Of a stretch of 64,000 nt of DNA, positions 43,852 through 52,969 are shown piece by piece (positions within the stretch are counted from its first letter, which is position 1; every line of letters starts with the position of its first letter). Location: contig JAPKZO010000006.1 of NCBI GenBank assembly GCA_026393755.1, forward strand, positions 204,453 through 268,452, in the 5' to 3' direction. The position numbers and the translations under genes are program-made. The DNA is from Acidobacteriota bacterium (GTDB lineage Bacteria; Acidobacteriota; Vicinamibacteria; Vicinamibacterales; JAKQTR01). Below the pieces are notes generated by a model, which saw only the letters and a program-made list of their open reading frames with translations, ran no database searches and was not told where the DNA came from.

Positions 43852-45161
43852 AACACGTTCCTCGCCTGGTCATCTGGCTGCTCGTCGCCATATACGCGAT
43901 CGAGCGCGGCCAGCTCTTCCTGAATGGCGTGGGCATCGGTCCCGCTGGAGTCGGGAGAATCGCGGATCATAAAGCGCTGCCGTTCGATGGACACTCGCAA
44001 GGGTTCCGCGTATTCGTGAAATCCGTTCTGCACCGCGGTGACGGCGTCGCGCATCCAACCACGCAGGCCGACGCCAAACGCCGAGAGTGCTTCCGCCAGC
44101 GACTGGCCGATCTGGGCCTCGAACTGGCGTTCGATCGCACGGATACGCAAGGACCGTGTGATCGCTGAGATGCCCGGTGCCGTGAGCGGCGTCGTGACCT
44201 CCGGCAGGACCAGGGCCGGCAACTCGCGTACGCGCCCCAGCAACTCGGTGACCGTGAGTGTCTCAGGACGTCCTAACAGGTCGGCGGCCCGTGCCAGAGA
44301 TGCCGCCAAACCGGCCGCGAAGCGTCCCAACGCGATCCGAAGCTCCTCAGCCTGTGCGCCCACCGTGTCCCTCGCGGCTCGGCCAAGCGCTGACCTCGCG
44401 GCCTCCATGGTCAGTCCCGCCCACTGAGCGTCATTCACTAGGAGGACCGCGGCTTGCCGGAGAACGATCGATACTCCGCCGGCCACAGCTTGAGCCGCCT
44501 GTTCGCCCAGGGGACTGACATTTGCCGCCAACGCGCCGGCGCGGCGGAGTTTCGTCTCGGCATCAGCCTGGGATTCAGCGCTGACGAACACACGCCCCGC
44601 ACCACGATCGGCGCTTGCTTGCAGGCTTGCGCGCACCGCATCGCGCAACAAGACGATCTTCCGATGAATCGAATGCCACGCGCCATCCTGGTGCCGCTGA
44701 CACATCGGCGCGATCTCCGCGGCGAACCACGCGTCGGTCAACGTGGCGTCCGCCCCCACGGCACTGACCGCGTGCACGGCGATGTCGAGGCCCACCTCGG
44801 TGCGCAGGTGTTCCGCGATGTATGTCGGCCTCAACTCCTCGACCGCGTTGTCGGCGAATGTCAGAGCCGTGCGGATGGCGAAGAGCGTGTCGACCTGCGG
44901 CGGCGGAATCGGGATCCCCTCGCGTTCCAGGACGCGCACCAGCCGGCTGCGGATACGTGCCAGGTAGTTTGCGGCCAGTCGCGCCTGGACCGGGGTCAGG
45001 GCCGTGCGATAACGGGGGAACGGCGACGATGAGCGTGACGCCGACAGAACTGCTTCGATGCTCGACAGCAGCGTGTCGATGTGCTGGCAACTGACCAGCA
45101 GGTGGCGCTGCTGCGGTTCGTTGAGACCGACCCGACCCGCGTCGGCAGACTTTGCCGTCAT
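43848..45161 (-). CDS. Helical protein of unknown function, first gene of the dynamin operon
   Basis: About 437 residues, largely alpha-helical and Ala/Arg/Leu-rich, no membrane span or signal. Recognisable features are few: HIDTLLSSIEAVLSASRSSS near the start and a C-terminal stretch GFHEYAEPLRVSIERQRFMI. It overlaps the dynamin-like gene (ATGA), so it is probably its partner, perhaps a stalk or adaptor subunit. ATG 45161 has AGGTGAGC upstream and lies 34 bases after the riboswitch terminator; the longer open frame reads through the riboswitch and is rejected. Confidence 0.75.
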   Translation of the reverse strand: MTAKSADAGRVGLNEPQQRHLLVSCQHIDTLLSSIEAVLSASRSSSPFPRYRTALTPVQARLAANYLARIRSRLVRVLEREGIPIPPPQVDTLFAIRTALTFADNAVEELRPTYIAEHLRTEVGLDIAVHAVSAVGADATLTDAWFAAEIAPMCQRHQDGAWHSIHRKIVLLRDAVRASLQASADRGAGRVFVSAESQADAETKLRRAGALAANVSPLGEQAAQAVAGGVSIVLRQAAVLLVNDAQWAGLTMEAARSALGRAARDTVGAQAEELRIALGRFAAGLAASLARAADLLGRPETLTVTELLGRVRELPALVLPEVTTPLTAPGISAITRSLRIRAIERQFEAQIGQSLAEALSAFGVGLRGWMRDAVTAVQNGFHEYAEPLRVSIERQRFMIRDSPDSSGTDAHAIQEELAALDRVYGDEQPDDQARNVL

Positions 45162-45194
45162 GCTCACCTGAGGCCACGGCGCGTCGCCACGGCG

Positions 45195-45231
45195 CAAAAA
45201 AAGACCCCTACCGGCATTTGCCCAGTAGGAG
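45195..45231 (-). terminator. Intrinsic terminator, expression platform of fluoride riboswitch 3
   Basis: On the minus strand CTCCTAC-N13-GTAGGGG forms a 7-bp stem (one GU), with GGCA/TGCC pairing inside the loop, followed by TCTTTTTTT. The CTCCTAC arm is the 3' strand of the aptamer, so the terminator and the fluoride-bound aptamer exclude each other: fluoride should turn the operon on. Confidence 0.88.
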
Positions 45232-45277
45232 TCATCTGTTCCGCCCTCCGGAACCTTCGGAGCGAACTCCAACGCAC
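45225..45277 (-). ncRNA. Fluoride riboswitch (crcB motif) 3, upstream of the dynamin operon
   Basis: On the minus strand: GCG-TTGGAGTT-CGC as P1 and loop, then TCCGAAG, a stem GTTCC/GGAAC, and AGATGACTCCTAC as 3' strand, the same arrangement as riboswitches 1 and 2 in this window. A perfect TATAAT lies 13 bases upstream of the aptamer and an intrinsic terminator overlaps its 3' end, so all parts of a transcriptional riboswitch are present. Confidence 0.92.
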
Positions 45278-45289
45278 GATCGCAGAATG

Positions 45290-45295
45290 ATTATA
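45290..45295 (-). promoter_or_regulatory. -10 element of the riboswitch 3 promoter
   Basis: TATAAT on the minus strand, a full consensus -10 in GC-rich DNA, placing the start site near 45283, just before the aptamer. I see no good -35 at 16-18 bases. Confidence 0.6.
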
Positions 45296-45427
45296 CTTCG
45301 GAGTCTCTCGCCATGCGCGCCGCGGAGACCGGCCGAAATATCGACGTGAATCTCGCGTAGTGCTTCTGAGCCCACGCCAGGAGGGCGATACCGAAGGCCC
45401 GCTGCGACGAACCGTCATCGCAGCTGG

Positions 45428-45544
45428 TCAAGTACCCACCAGAGCTCCAGCCAGCGCGGCGATGTGGCTGCCCGACGTTCGCCGATGGGCAGTCGCTCGA
45501 TCATGCTATCTCCAGTCTATCTTCGGACGCCGGACGGCCCGCTA
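45428..45544 (-). pseudogene. Internally deleted remnant of a homocysteine methyltransferase gene
   Basis: Read on the minus strand, ATG 45504 starts MIERLPIGE (intact paralog: MIDRRPIGE), then joins directly to sequence for GSHIAALAGALVGT and a TGA at 45428, matching GGHIAALARGLMVA at the paralog's end. About 900 bases are missing. The homology continues upstream of the ATG to about 45544 (compare 27981-28020), so the promoter-side flank was copied too. Confidence 0.85.
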
Positions 45545-45584
45545 CGGGCGGGCAGTCTCACGTCGGCAGGTGGGCAGGCCGTCG

Positions 45585-46268
45585 TTAGCCGAACAGTACG
45601 TTCCGCAGCACGGACTCGACGATGGCTGCCACGCCGAATGGCGTCGTGACGAGCGCGATGAGACCGAAGATCGCTTCGCTGAGCGGTACCTGAAGCTGCG
45701 GGACGAAGTACACCGCCGCCATGATGATGAGCAGGCCGAACCGCTCGAGCCGGCGATACAGCGCGAGGGTTTCACCGGAGAGGAAGTACTGCACGACCCT
45801 CGATCCGTCCAGCGGCGGGATCGGGATCAGGTTGAAGACGGCGAGCAGCGCATTCAGAAAGATCCCGACTGCGAGGATTTCCGTCAGACTCGAGGACGAA
45901 TCGGCCAGCCCCACCAACACGGCGACCGAGAGCACGGCTGTCAGCGTGGCGGCCATGAGCACATTCATCGCCGGCCCCGCCGCTCCCACGAGCGCCCAGT
46001 CCCGCCGCGGGTTTCTCAAACGCGAGACGTCGACAGGGACCGGCTTCGCCCCGCCGAAAATGAAACCCGAACCGGAGAGGATGAGAAACAGCGGCAGCAG
46101 GATCGTGAAGAACAAGTCGATGTGAGGAATCGGGTTCAATGTGAGCCGCCCCCGCTCACGCGCCGTGGGATCGCCCAGGCGGTCGGCTACGAATCCGTGG
46201 GCGGCCTCGTGGCTGGTGATGGAGACGATCGCCAGAGCCGCCACGCCGATTACGGTCACTGCATTCAT
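45585..46268 (-). CDS. M50-family (site-2-type) membrane metalloprotease
   Basis: 227 residues with five to six helices. The zinc motif SITSHEAAHGFVADRLGDPT holds HExxH, and LNLIPIPPLDGSRVVQYFLS carries the family's third ligand region (N-x-P-x-P-x-L-D-G). It cleaves proteins within the membrane, substrate unknown. ATG 46268 has GGAGGAG upstream at good spacing. It diverges from the TetR gene. Confidence 0.9.
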   Translation of the reverse strand: MNAVTVIGVAALAIVSITSHEAAHGFVADRLGDPTARERGRLTLNPIPHIDLFFTILLPLFLILSGSGFIFGGAKPVPVDVSRLRNPRRDWALVGAAGPAMNVLMAATLTAVLSVAVLVGLADSSSSLTEILAVGIFLNALLAVFNLIPIPPLDGSRVVQYFLSGETLALYRRLERFGLLIIMAAVYFVPQLQVPLSEAIFGLIALVTTPFGVAAIVESVLRNVLFG

Positions 46269-46408
46269 CGCGCGTTCTCCTCCGGAAGTCCTCAATCGTG
46301 ATGGCGGGCGATGTCGACGTGTCTACTATGGTACACGACGCGGCGGGCCGGTCATCCGGGGCCCGGACATCTTCCCCCTTGTCACCTTTTCTTCACAGGT
46401 GTATCATT

Positions 46409-46428
46409 GTGAGTGATGACTCACTCAC
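46409..46428. promoter_or_regulatory. Palindromic TetR operator
   Basis: GTGAGTGA-TGAC-TCACTCAC is a perfect 8-bp inverted repeat with a 4-base centre, of the TGAxTGA-N4-TCAxTCA type bound by AcrR-like repressors. It overlaps the proposed start of the TetR gene, implying autoregulation of the efflux operon. Confidence 0.7.
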
Positions 46429-47144
46429 ATTACGTCACCCAGGCACGGTCCACGCCTCGCCGGCCGTCCGCCAGACGGCGCGCCGCCGGCATGGCCTCCA
46501 GCATCCGCCAGGAGCAGATCCTCGACCGGGCAGTGGAACTGGTGGCGAAAGCCGGCCTCGCCAACCTGACGATGAAGAAGATTGCCTTGCGGGTCGGCTT
46601 CTCCGAGGCCGCCATCTACCGCCACTTCTCCACGAAGCAGCGCCTGCTGCTCGGCCTGATGGATCGGCTCGAACATCTGCTGCTCGACCCGATCCGCGCA
46701 ATCGCCGCCGACGCCGGGGCCCTGCCCATTGATCGCCTGTCTCGCATCCTGACGCACCATCTCCGCATCGTCCTCAACCACGACAGCCTGCCCATCCTGC
46801 TGCTCGCCGAAGCGTCGGCGTCGGGCGACCCGAAGCTGGTTCAGCGCATGCGCGACATCTTCTCTCCGTACCGGGCGCTCCTGTGCGAACTGCTGACGCA
46901 AGTCACGCCGACGGGCCGCACACGGCCAGCGGGCGTGATAGGGTCCGACGGAGGGGAGATCGCGATCGGACCGGACGCGCTGGCGTTACTGCTGCTGGGC
47001 GTGCCAGCCGCCCTCGCCATCCAGCACCGGCTGCAGCCACATCGCGCCATTGAACAACGGGCCATCGCTGAGGTGGCGCCGTGGCTGCTCGCGGCCATCG
47101 CGGGCCGGCGAGCGCCAGCCCCGTCGAGGAGGGCACGACGATGA
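46416..47144 (+). CDS. TetR/AcrR-family repressor of the efflux operon
   Basis: About 242 residues. The N-terminal helix-turn-helix is IRQEQILDRAVELVAKAGLA, then LTMKKIALRVGFSEAAIYRH and FSTKQRLLLGLMDRLE. The ligand domain has LLLGVPAALAIQHRLQ. The start is uncertain: ATG 46416 lies within the operator and has no ribosome site, ATG 46491 (MASSIRQEQ) would give a normal-length TetR. Its stop overlaps the TolC start (ATGA). Confidence 0.87.
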   Translation: MTHSHYVTQARSTPRRPSARRRAAGMASSIRQEQILDRAVELVAKAGLANLTMKKIALRVGFSEAAIYRHFSTKQRLLLGLMDRLEHLLLDPIRAIAADAGALPIDRLSRILTHHLRIVLNHDSLPILLLAEASASGDPKLVQRMRDIFSPYRALLCELLTQVTPTGRTRPAGVIGSDGGEIAIGPDALALLLLGVPAALAIQHRLQPHRAIEQRAIAEVAPWLLAAIAGRRAPAPSRRARR

Positions 47145-48487
47145 AGGTACGGCGTACGACCACCTGGGTGGTGTGTGCCTGTCTGGTGGCGTCCCGGGCC
47201 ATCGCTCAGACTGCGATTCCGACGCCCGGGGCACAGGGGCCACATCTCACACTCGAGGCGGCGGTGACGGAGGCGTTGGCCAACGCACCCGGACTGCAGG
47301 CTGCCGCCGCGCAGGACCGCGCGGCACGGTGGAACGCCACAGCAGTCGGGCGCACCCGGTTTGGCCAACTCGACGGCGTCCTGAGCTACTCGCGCTTCCA
47401 GGACGACCAGATTCTGCGCCCCATGTCGAAACAGCTGTTCGGAGCCCAGGGCTTCCTCGGTCTGCCGTGGGACAGCGACCAGGTCCATTACGGCATCACG
47501 TTCCAGGTGCCGGTCTATACGGGAGGCCGACTCTCGTCGTCGATTCGGATCGCGGCACTCCAGGCCGAGCAGGCGTCACTCTTTACGGACGGAACACGAT
47601 GGGACATCCGCGCCAACACGACCGCGCTCTACGCGGCCGTGCAGACGCTGGACGCGGTGACGGTGGCTCTCGATCGGTCTATTGAGGCGCTCGCCGCGAC
47701 CGACGGCCGGCTGACCCTGATGGTCGAACAGGGCAGGCGGCCGCGGCTCGATCTGCTCAAGGTGGAAGAGGAACTCGAGGATGCTCGCGGCCGGCGCGCC
47801 GGGATCGTGGCGGACCGAACCCGCGTCGGCGCATTGTTGCTGGCCGTGATTGGACGCGATCCGGCGTCACGGTTGGATGTAAGCGCGCTTCCGGAGATCA
47901 ACCTGACGTCGACGCTCGGCGGATCCGATGTGGCCACCCTGGCGCGGGCTACCTCGGCCGTGCGTCGCGCAGAACTCGGGGCCGAACAGTCCCGCGAGGC
48001 CGTGGCGGCGGCGCGCGGCGCCCGGCTGCCGAACGTGGTCCTCCGCGGGAACCTGATGGGCAATGTGGGCCTGTCGATCGGTGACCAGCTCAGGACCTGG
48101 GAGCTGTCGGTTGCCGTCACGGTGCCGGTGTTCGACGGCGGCGCACGTGCGGCAGCTGCCGCGTCGGCCCGCGAGTTGGCCGTAGCGGGACGCGCCGCGG
48201 CGACCCGGGCGCTGCTCGATCGCGAAGCCCAGGTGGTGGACGCACAGGCCCGGTTTACGGCGGCGGGCGACAGTCTGAAAGCCGCTCGCGCGCGGGTGGC
48301 GGCGGCCGCGGAGGCGGCGCGGATAGAACAGGTGCGATACGACACGGGCGTCGGGACGGTCGAAGACCTGCTGCGGGTGCGAGCGCGCGAGTTCGCGGCG
48401 GCCAGTGCGCTCGCCCAGGCGCGCGGCGACCAGATCACGGCTGCGGCCAGGCTGAATGCCCTGAGTGAAAAGGAGATCGTGCAATGA
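47141..48487 (+). CDS. TolC-family outer-membrane efflux protein
   Basis: 448 residues. Signal peptide (TTTWVVCACLVASRAIAQ) then the repeated TolC/OEP architecture: LTLEAAVTEALANAPGLQAA begins repeat one, and LSVAVTVPVFDGGARAAAAA and YDTGVGTVEDLLRVRAREFA mark repeat two. It is the outer-membrane duct of the RND pump. ATG 47141 follows GAGGAGG and overlaps the tetR stop; its own stop overlaps the next start. Confidence 0.92.
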   Translation: MKVRRTTTWVVCACLVASRAIAQTAIPTPGAQGPHLTLEAAVTEALANAPGLQAAAAQDRAARWNATAVGRTRFGQLDGVLSYSRFQDDQILRPMSKQLFGAQGFLGLPWDSDQVHYGITFQVPVYTGGRLSSSIRIAALQAEQASLFTDGTRWDIRANTTALYAAVQTLDAVTVALDRSIEALAATDGRLTLMVEQGRRPRLDLLKVEEELEDARGRRAGIVADRTRVGALLLAVIGRDPASRLDVSALPEINLTSTLGGSDVATLARATSAVRRAELGAEQSREAVAAARGARLPNVVLRGNLMGNVGLSIGDQLRTWELSVAVTVPVFDGGARAAAAASARELAVAGRAAATRALLDREAQVVDAQARFTAAGDSLKAARARVAAAAEAARIEQVRYDTGVGTVEDLLRVRAREFAAASALAQARGDQITAAARLNALSEKEIVQ

Positions 48488-49626
48488 CCGTCAAACGCGT
48501 GATCGGAATCGTGGTGGTCGTCGTGCTGGTGGCCGGTCTTGCCGCGGTCCGTCTGATGCGAGTTCGCGACAGGGATGCGGCGCCGGTTATGGTCAGAAAC
48601 CCGGTGGTCGTTGAGGTGGGCACTGTCAGGCGTGGCGCCCTCCAGAATGCGCGACAGTTTCTCGGGGAAGTGGTCGCGGCAGAAGACACGCCGTTGTCCT
48701 CGCGCATCCTTTCACAGGTCGTGCGGGTGGCGGTGCGCGAGGGGGACAGTGTGCGGCGCGGTCAGCGCCTGATCGATCTCGACCCGCGCGAGCTCGACGA
48801 CGCCGCGGCGGCGTCAGAGGCCGGCGTCGGGGCGGCGCGCGAAGCGGTCACGGCCGCCGACCTCGCCCTCACCGTCCAACGCGCCGTCACGGCGCGCGAC
48901 AAGGTGCTGGTCGACGCCGGGGCGATTGCCCGCGAGGAATGGGAACGCTCGCAGTCCACCGTCGCGGCGACCAAGGCCCGGCTCGAGGGCGCGCGCGCGC
49001 AGTTGACACAGGCCGAGCGGGCCGTGGACACGGCCCGCACGAGGCGCGGGTACGCGCGGATCGATGCGCCGTTCGACGGCATCGTCTCAGCAAAGTTCGC
49101 GAACGCCGGGGATCTCGCCGCGCCGGGCAAACCCCTCCTTACTCTCGTGCAGCCGGACGCGCTGCGCGTGCGCGTGCGAGTGCCCGCCGAGGTGTTCGAC
49201 GAACTGGGAGCGGGCCGGGAAATCGGGCTGACGGTCGGTGGCGCCCGTCAGACCATCACGATCTCGCGCGTGTTCCCCGCTATGGATGCCACGCGCCTCG
49301 CGACGTTCGAAGCGGACCTGCCCCCGCGTGTGTCCGGGCTGATGCCAGGATCCACGGTGAGCGTCGATCTGCCCCGAGCCGGTGCGTCAGGCCTGGTCGT
49401 GTCCTCCACCGCGCTGCTCGAGGGCGAATCGCGGCGCGTCGTCTTCGTTGTCGCCGGCGGGAAGGTGCATGCAGTGAGCGTGCAGGTGATCGACCGATCG
49501 CCCGAGGAAGTGGTGGTGCGGGGCGCGTTGCAGGAACGGGACCAGGTGGTGGTCGCCAGCGCGTCGCGCCTGATGATGCTCGCCGATGGGGCGCCCGTCG
49601 ACGTGGCGCCGCACGGATCCAAGTAG
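48484..49626 (+). CDS. RND efflux periplasmic adaptor (membrane fusion protein)
   Basis: 380 residues. N-terminal anchor helix (VIGIVVVVVLVAGLAAVRLM), lipoyl/hairpin region (VVRVAVREGDSVRRGQRLID, YARIDAPFDGIVSAKFANAG) and beta-barrel domain (LRVRVRVPAEVFDELG). It links the RND pump and the TolC-like duct. ATGA overlap with the TolC gene. Confidence 0.93.
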   Translation: MTVKRVIGIVVVVVLVAGLAAVRLMRVRDRDAAPVMVRNPVVVEVGTVRRGALQNARQFLGEVVAAEDTPLSSRILSQVVRVAVREGDSVRRGQRLIDLDPRELDDAAAASEAGVGAAREAVTAADLALTVQRAVTARDKVLVDAGAIAREEWERSQSTVAATKARLEGARAQLTQAERAVDTARTRRGYARIDAPFDGIVSAKFANAGDLAAPGKPLLTLVQPDALRVRVRVPAEVFDELGAGREIGLTVGGARQTITISRVFPAMDATRLATFEADLPPRVSGLMPGSTVSVDLPRAGASGLVVSSTALLEGESRRVVFVVAGGKVHAVSVQVIDRSPEEVVVRGALQERDQVVVASASRLMMLADGAPVDVAPHGSK

Positions 49627-49679
49627 CAGGCCGGAGTTGTGACGCGGGGCGTCGCCCCCGCCGTAGACGGAGACATCCC

Positions 49680-52600
49680 ATGTCGATGGTTGACGCCTAT
49701 CTGAAGCGTCCGCACCTGCTCACCTCGCTCGTCCTGCTCGCCGCGGTGGTAGGGCTGGTCGGGTACCGCCAGATGCCGGTCAATCTGTTCCCCGACTCGG
49801 AGCGGCCGCAGACGGCGGTCGTGACGGTGGTCCCCGGCGCGTCGGCCGAAGATGTGGAGGCCGACGTCAGCCGCGTGATAGAGAAGGAGCTCTCGAGCAT
49901 CGAACAGGTCCGGCGCGTCTCCTCTGTGAGCAAGGATGAAGTGTCCACCGTGAACGTCGAGTTCGAGTATGCGAAGGGGCTCGATTCGGCCGCCACCGAC
50001 GTGGCCAACGGCCTGCAGAAGATCCGGGCGTCGCTGCCCGACGCGGCGCGCCCGCCGATGATCTTCAAGGTCTCCTCTGCCACACCCGCCGTGCTCACGC
50101 TGGCCCTGCGCCCGAAGGCGGGATCCGCGCTCGATCTCGCCATGGTTCGCCAGGTGGCAGACAACGCCGTCAAGGAGCGTCTGCTCCAGCTGCCGGAAGT
50201 GGCCAATGCCGAGGTCTTCGGCGCGCATCAGCCGATTATTCGGGTCGATCTCGATCGCGATCGGCTCGAGCGCTATCACCTCACGCCCCTCGATGTGCGC
50301 CAGGCGCTCGTCGCATTCAACGCGAATCAGCCGATCGGTCTGCTCACGACCTCCGACCGGCAGGTACTCGTCCGGCGTGTTGGTGCGTTCAGCAATCCGG
50401 CCGACGTTGCGCGGGTGCCGGTGGCGCAGCGTCCCGGCGGCGTGGTCCACGTGGCGGATGTGGCCGACGTGACACCGGGCGTGCAGGAACCGCAGAGCGC
50501 GTATCACGGGGATGGCCAGCCGGCCATCGCGATCAACATCCAGCGTGCGCCAACGGGCAACGCCTTGCGCACCATTGCCGACGTGGCGGCATTGCTGCCC
50601 GCCCTCGAACGCGACTACCCGGGCATCGCGTTCTCGATTCCCGACAGTCAGTCCGAGCTGATCGACCGGGCCGTGGGCAATATGCTCGACGCGCTGCGCG
50701 ACGCGATCATCATGACCGTGCTTGTCATCTTCCTGTTCCTCGCAGACTGGCGCGGAATGACGCTCGCGGCCGTCTCCATCCCGTTCACCTACCTGCTGAC
50801 GTTCGCGGTCATGTGGCTTGCCGGCTTCGAGTTCAACATGGTGACGCTGACGGCCATCATCGTCGCCGTAGGCATGCTCCTCGACGATGCGATCGTCGTG
50901 CTCGAGAACATCGAACGGCACTATCACGAACTCGGCCAGGCGGTGCGCGGTGCTGTGGTGGCGGGCACCGAGGAGGTGATGCTCGCAATCTTCTCCGGCA
51001 CGTACGCCACCATCATGGTGCTGCTCCCGATCATCTTCATCGGCGGCTACGTGCAGACCGTGCTTCGGCCGCTGGCCGTCAGCCTGTCGATCGCGCTGGT
51101 CGCCTCCTACGTGGTGTCGGTGACGATCATCCCTCTGCTGGCGCCCCTGCTGCTCCGGCGCACCACCGCCGGCCGTGGGTGGTTCGAACGGCTCATCTTC
51201 CGCTTCGACGAGAAGGTGATTGTTCCCATCCGCGAGTTCTACGTGCGCCTGACGGCGCTGGCGCTCCATCACCGGCTGGTGTTCGTCGTCGTCGGCCTCG
51301 TGCTGTTCGTCGTGTCGGCGCGCCAGATGCCGCTGGTCGGTCGCGATCTGATGCCGCCGATGGATTCGGGCATCATCAAGGTGGCGTTCGAGATGGATGC
51401 CAACGCGTCGCTCGGCGCCGCCGAGGCAGGGTTGACGGGACTGGAGGCCATTGTCCGGAGCCGACCGGAGGTGCTGAGCGTCTCCTCGGTTATCGGGTCC
51501 GAGCCGGCCGTCATCTCGTTCGGCGGGGGACGCTCGCCGCAGCAGGGGACCATCACGATCCACCTGCTGGACCGGTTCCACCGCCAGGCGTCTGTGTGGG
51601 AGATCGAGGCCGACCTGCGGGCGAGGATGGCGCGCGTCGCTGGTATTCGGGCGGTCGACGTCTTCGACTTCGGAGCCACGCCGCTGTCGACAATCCGCGC
51701 ACCAATCGACGTGATGATTTCGGGCCCCGATCTGGGCACGCTCGATCGGCTCGGTGCCGACATCGAACAGCGCCTGCGGACGCGCGTACGCGGCGTGACG
51801 TCAGTCTCGCGGTCATGGCATCTCGACAGCGTCGAGACCGCGTTTTCAGCCGACCCGGAGAAACTGGCGCTGTACGGGCTCTCGCCGGCGGTGTTGACAT
51901 CGCAATTGCAGGGCGCCGTGCGCGGCATGCCCAGTTCGACGTTTCGCATCGCCAACGAGGACGGGCTGCCGCTCTGGGTGCAACTGCGTGCGCCGCAGCG
52001 GGCGCAATCCGCCCAACTCGAAGACTACCCGATCGTCACGCCGCGCGCCGTGGTGCCGCTTTCGGCACTCGGTCGGCTCGAGCCTCGGCCGTCCGCGTCA
52101 ATCATCACGCGGCAGGGGCTGCAACGGACGCTCGACATCCAGGCGTACCGCGTCAAACAGCCCATCTCGCACCTGCAGGAAGACGTCGAGGCCGCGCTTA
52201 CGGACCTGAGGCTGCCGCCCGGATACATCGTCAGCCAGGAGGGCGAGGTCACGCAGATGGACGACTCGTTCCAACGGCTGGGGCTCGCCCTGGCCCTGGG
52301 GCTCGTGCTGCTGTACTTCTCGCTTGTTCCGGCGTTCAAGTCGTGGCTGCATCCGCTCACAATCATGTCGGCAATCCCGCTGGCCCTGATTGGTGCGTCC
52401 TGGAGCATGCTCGTCGCCAACAAGCACGGCTGCATGCCCTCGTTCATGGGGCTGATCCTGCTCGCCGGGATTGTGGTCAAGAACTCGATCTTGCTGATTG
52501 ACTTCATCGAAGAGGCCAGACGCCGCGGCGATTCCGTGTTCGACGCGCTGGTGGGGTCGGTCCGCGTCCGCACCCGGCCGATCCTGATGACAGCCGTCGG

Positions 52601-52798
52601 CACCTCTGTCGGCATGATCCCGCTCGCCGCCGAGTGGGCGATTGGTCTCGAGCGTCTCTCGCCGCTCGCCACTGTGGCCATTGGGGGCCCGATGGTCTCC
52701 ACGTTTCTGACGATGGTCTACTCGATGACCTGCAGGCTGCCGTGCGCCGGGCATGGGGGGCAGGGCCAGCGGCCGTGCCAGCACCGATCAACCAGTGA
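49680..52798 (+). CDS. RND-family multidrug efflux pump, C-terminus frameshifted
   Basis: About 1040 residues of AcrB/HAE-type pump. MSMVDAYLKRPHLLTSLVLL starts it; the TM4 Asp pair is in GMLLDDAIVVLENIERH; GAVVAGTEEVMLAIFSGTYA and GIVVKNSILLIDFIEEARRR are standard. After TFLTMVY (about 52719) the frame changes: the expected tail LDDLQAAVRRAWG and a stop at 52798 lie in another frame, while the literal frame runs on to 53123 into the MATE gene. A small deletion between two CTAC copies would explain the shift. If real, the final helix is affected. ATG 49680 has GGAG eight bases upstream. Confidence 0.85.
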
Positions 52799-52927
52799 AG
52801 GGCACCGCCGATCTTCGAGACTTGCCGGCCTCCATCTCTGCCGCTGCGCGGCTGGATCGTGCATCGAGGTCCTCGTGAACGAGCCGCATGGCGCGGCGTT
52901 CGCGCCGCCCGCGGCGCTGCAACCCGG

Positions 52928-52960
52928 GGGGGACCGTCGTTCATCTCCAGCCGGTCCCCC
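52928..52960. terminator. Hairpin between convergent RND and MATE genes
   Basis: GGGGGACCG-N15-CGGTCCCCC, a perfect 9-bp stem ten bases after the MATE stop. No T-run on either side, so it could be a bidirectional structure or a weak terminator. Confidence 0.4.
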
Positions 52961-52969
52961 TGACCTCCT

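Noticed and set aside
45162..45272. N-terminal extension of the helical protein
   Set aside because: It reads through riboswitch 3 and its terminator; ATG 45161 has a ribosome site.
49248..51581. 777-residue minus-strand frame over the RND genes
   Set aside because: His/Asp/Gln-rich antisense shadow typical of high-GC genes.
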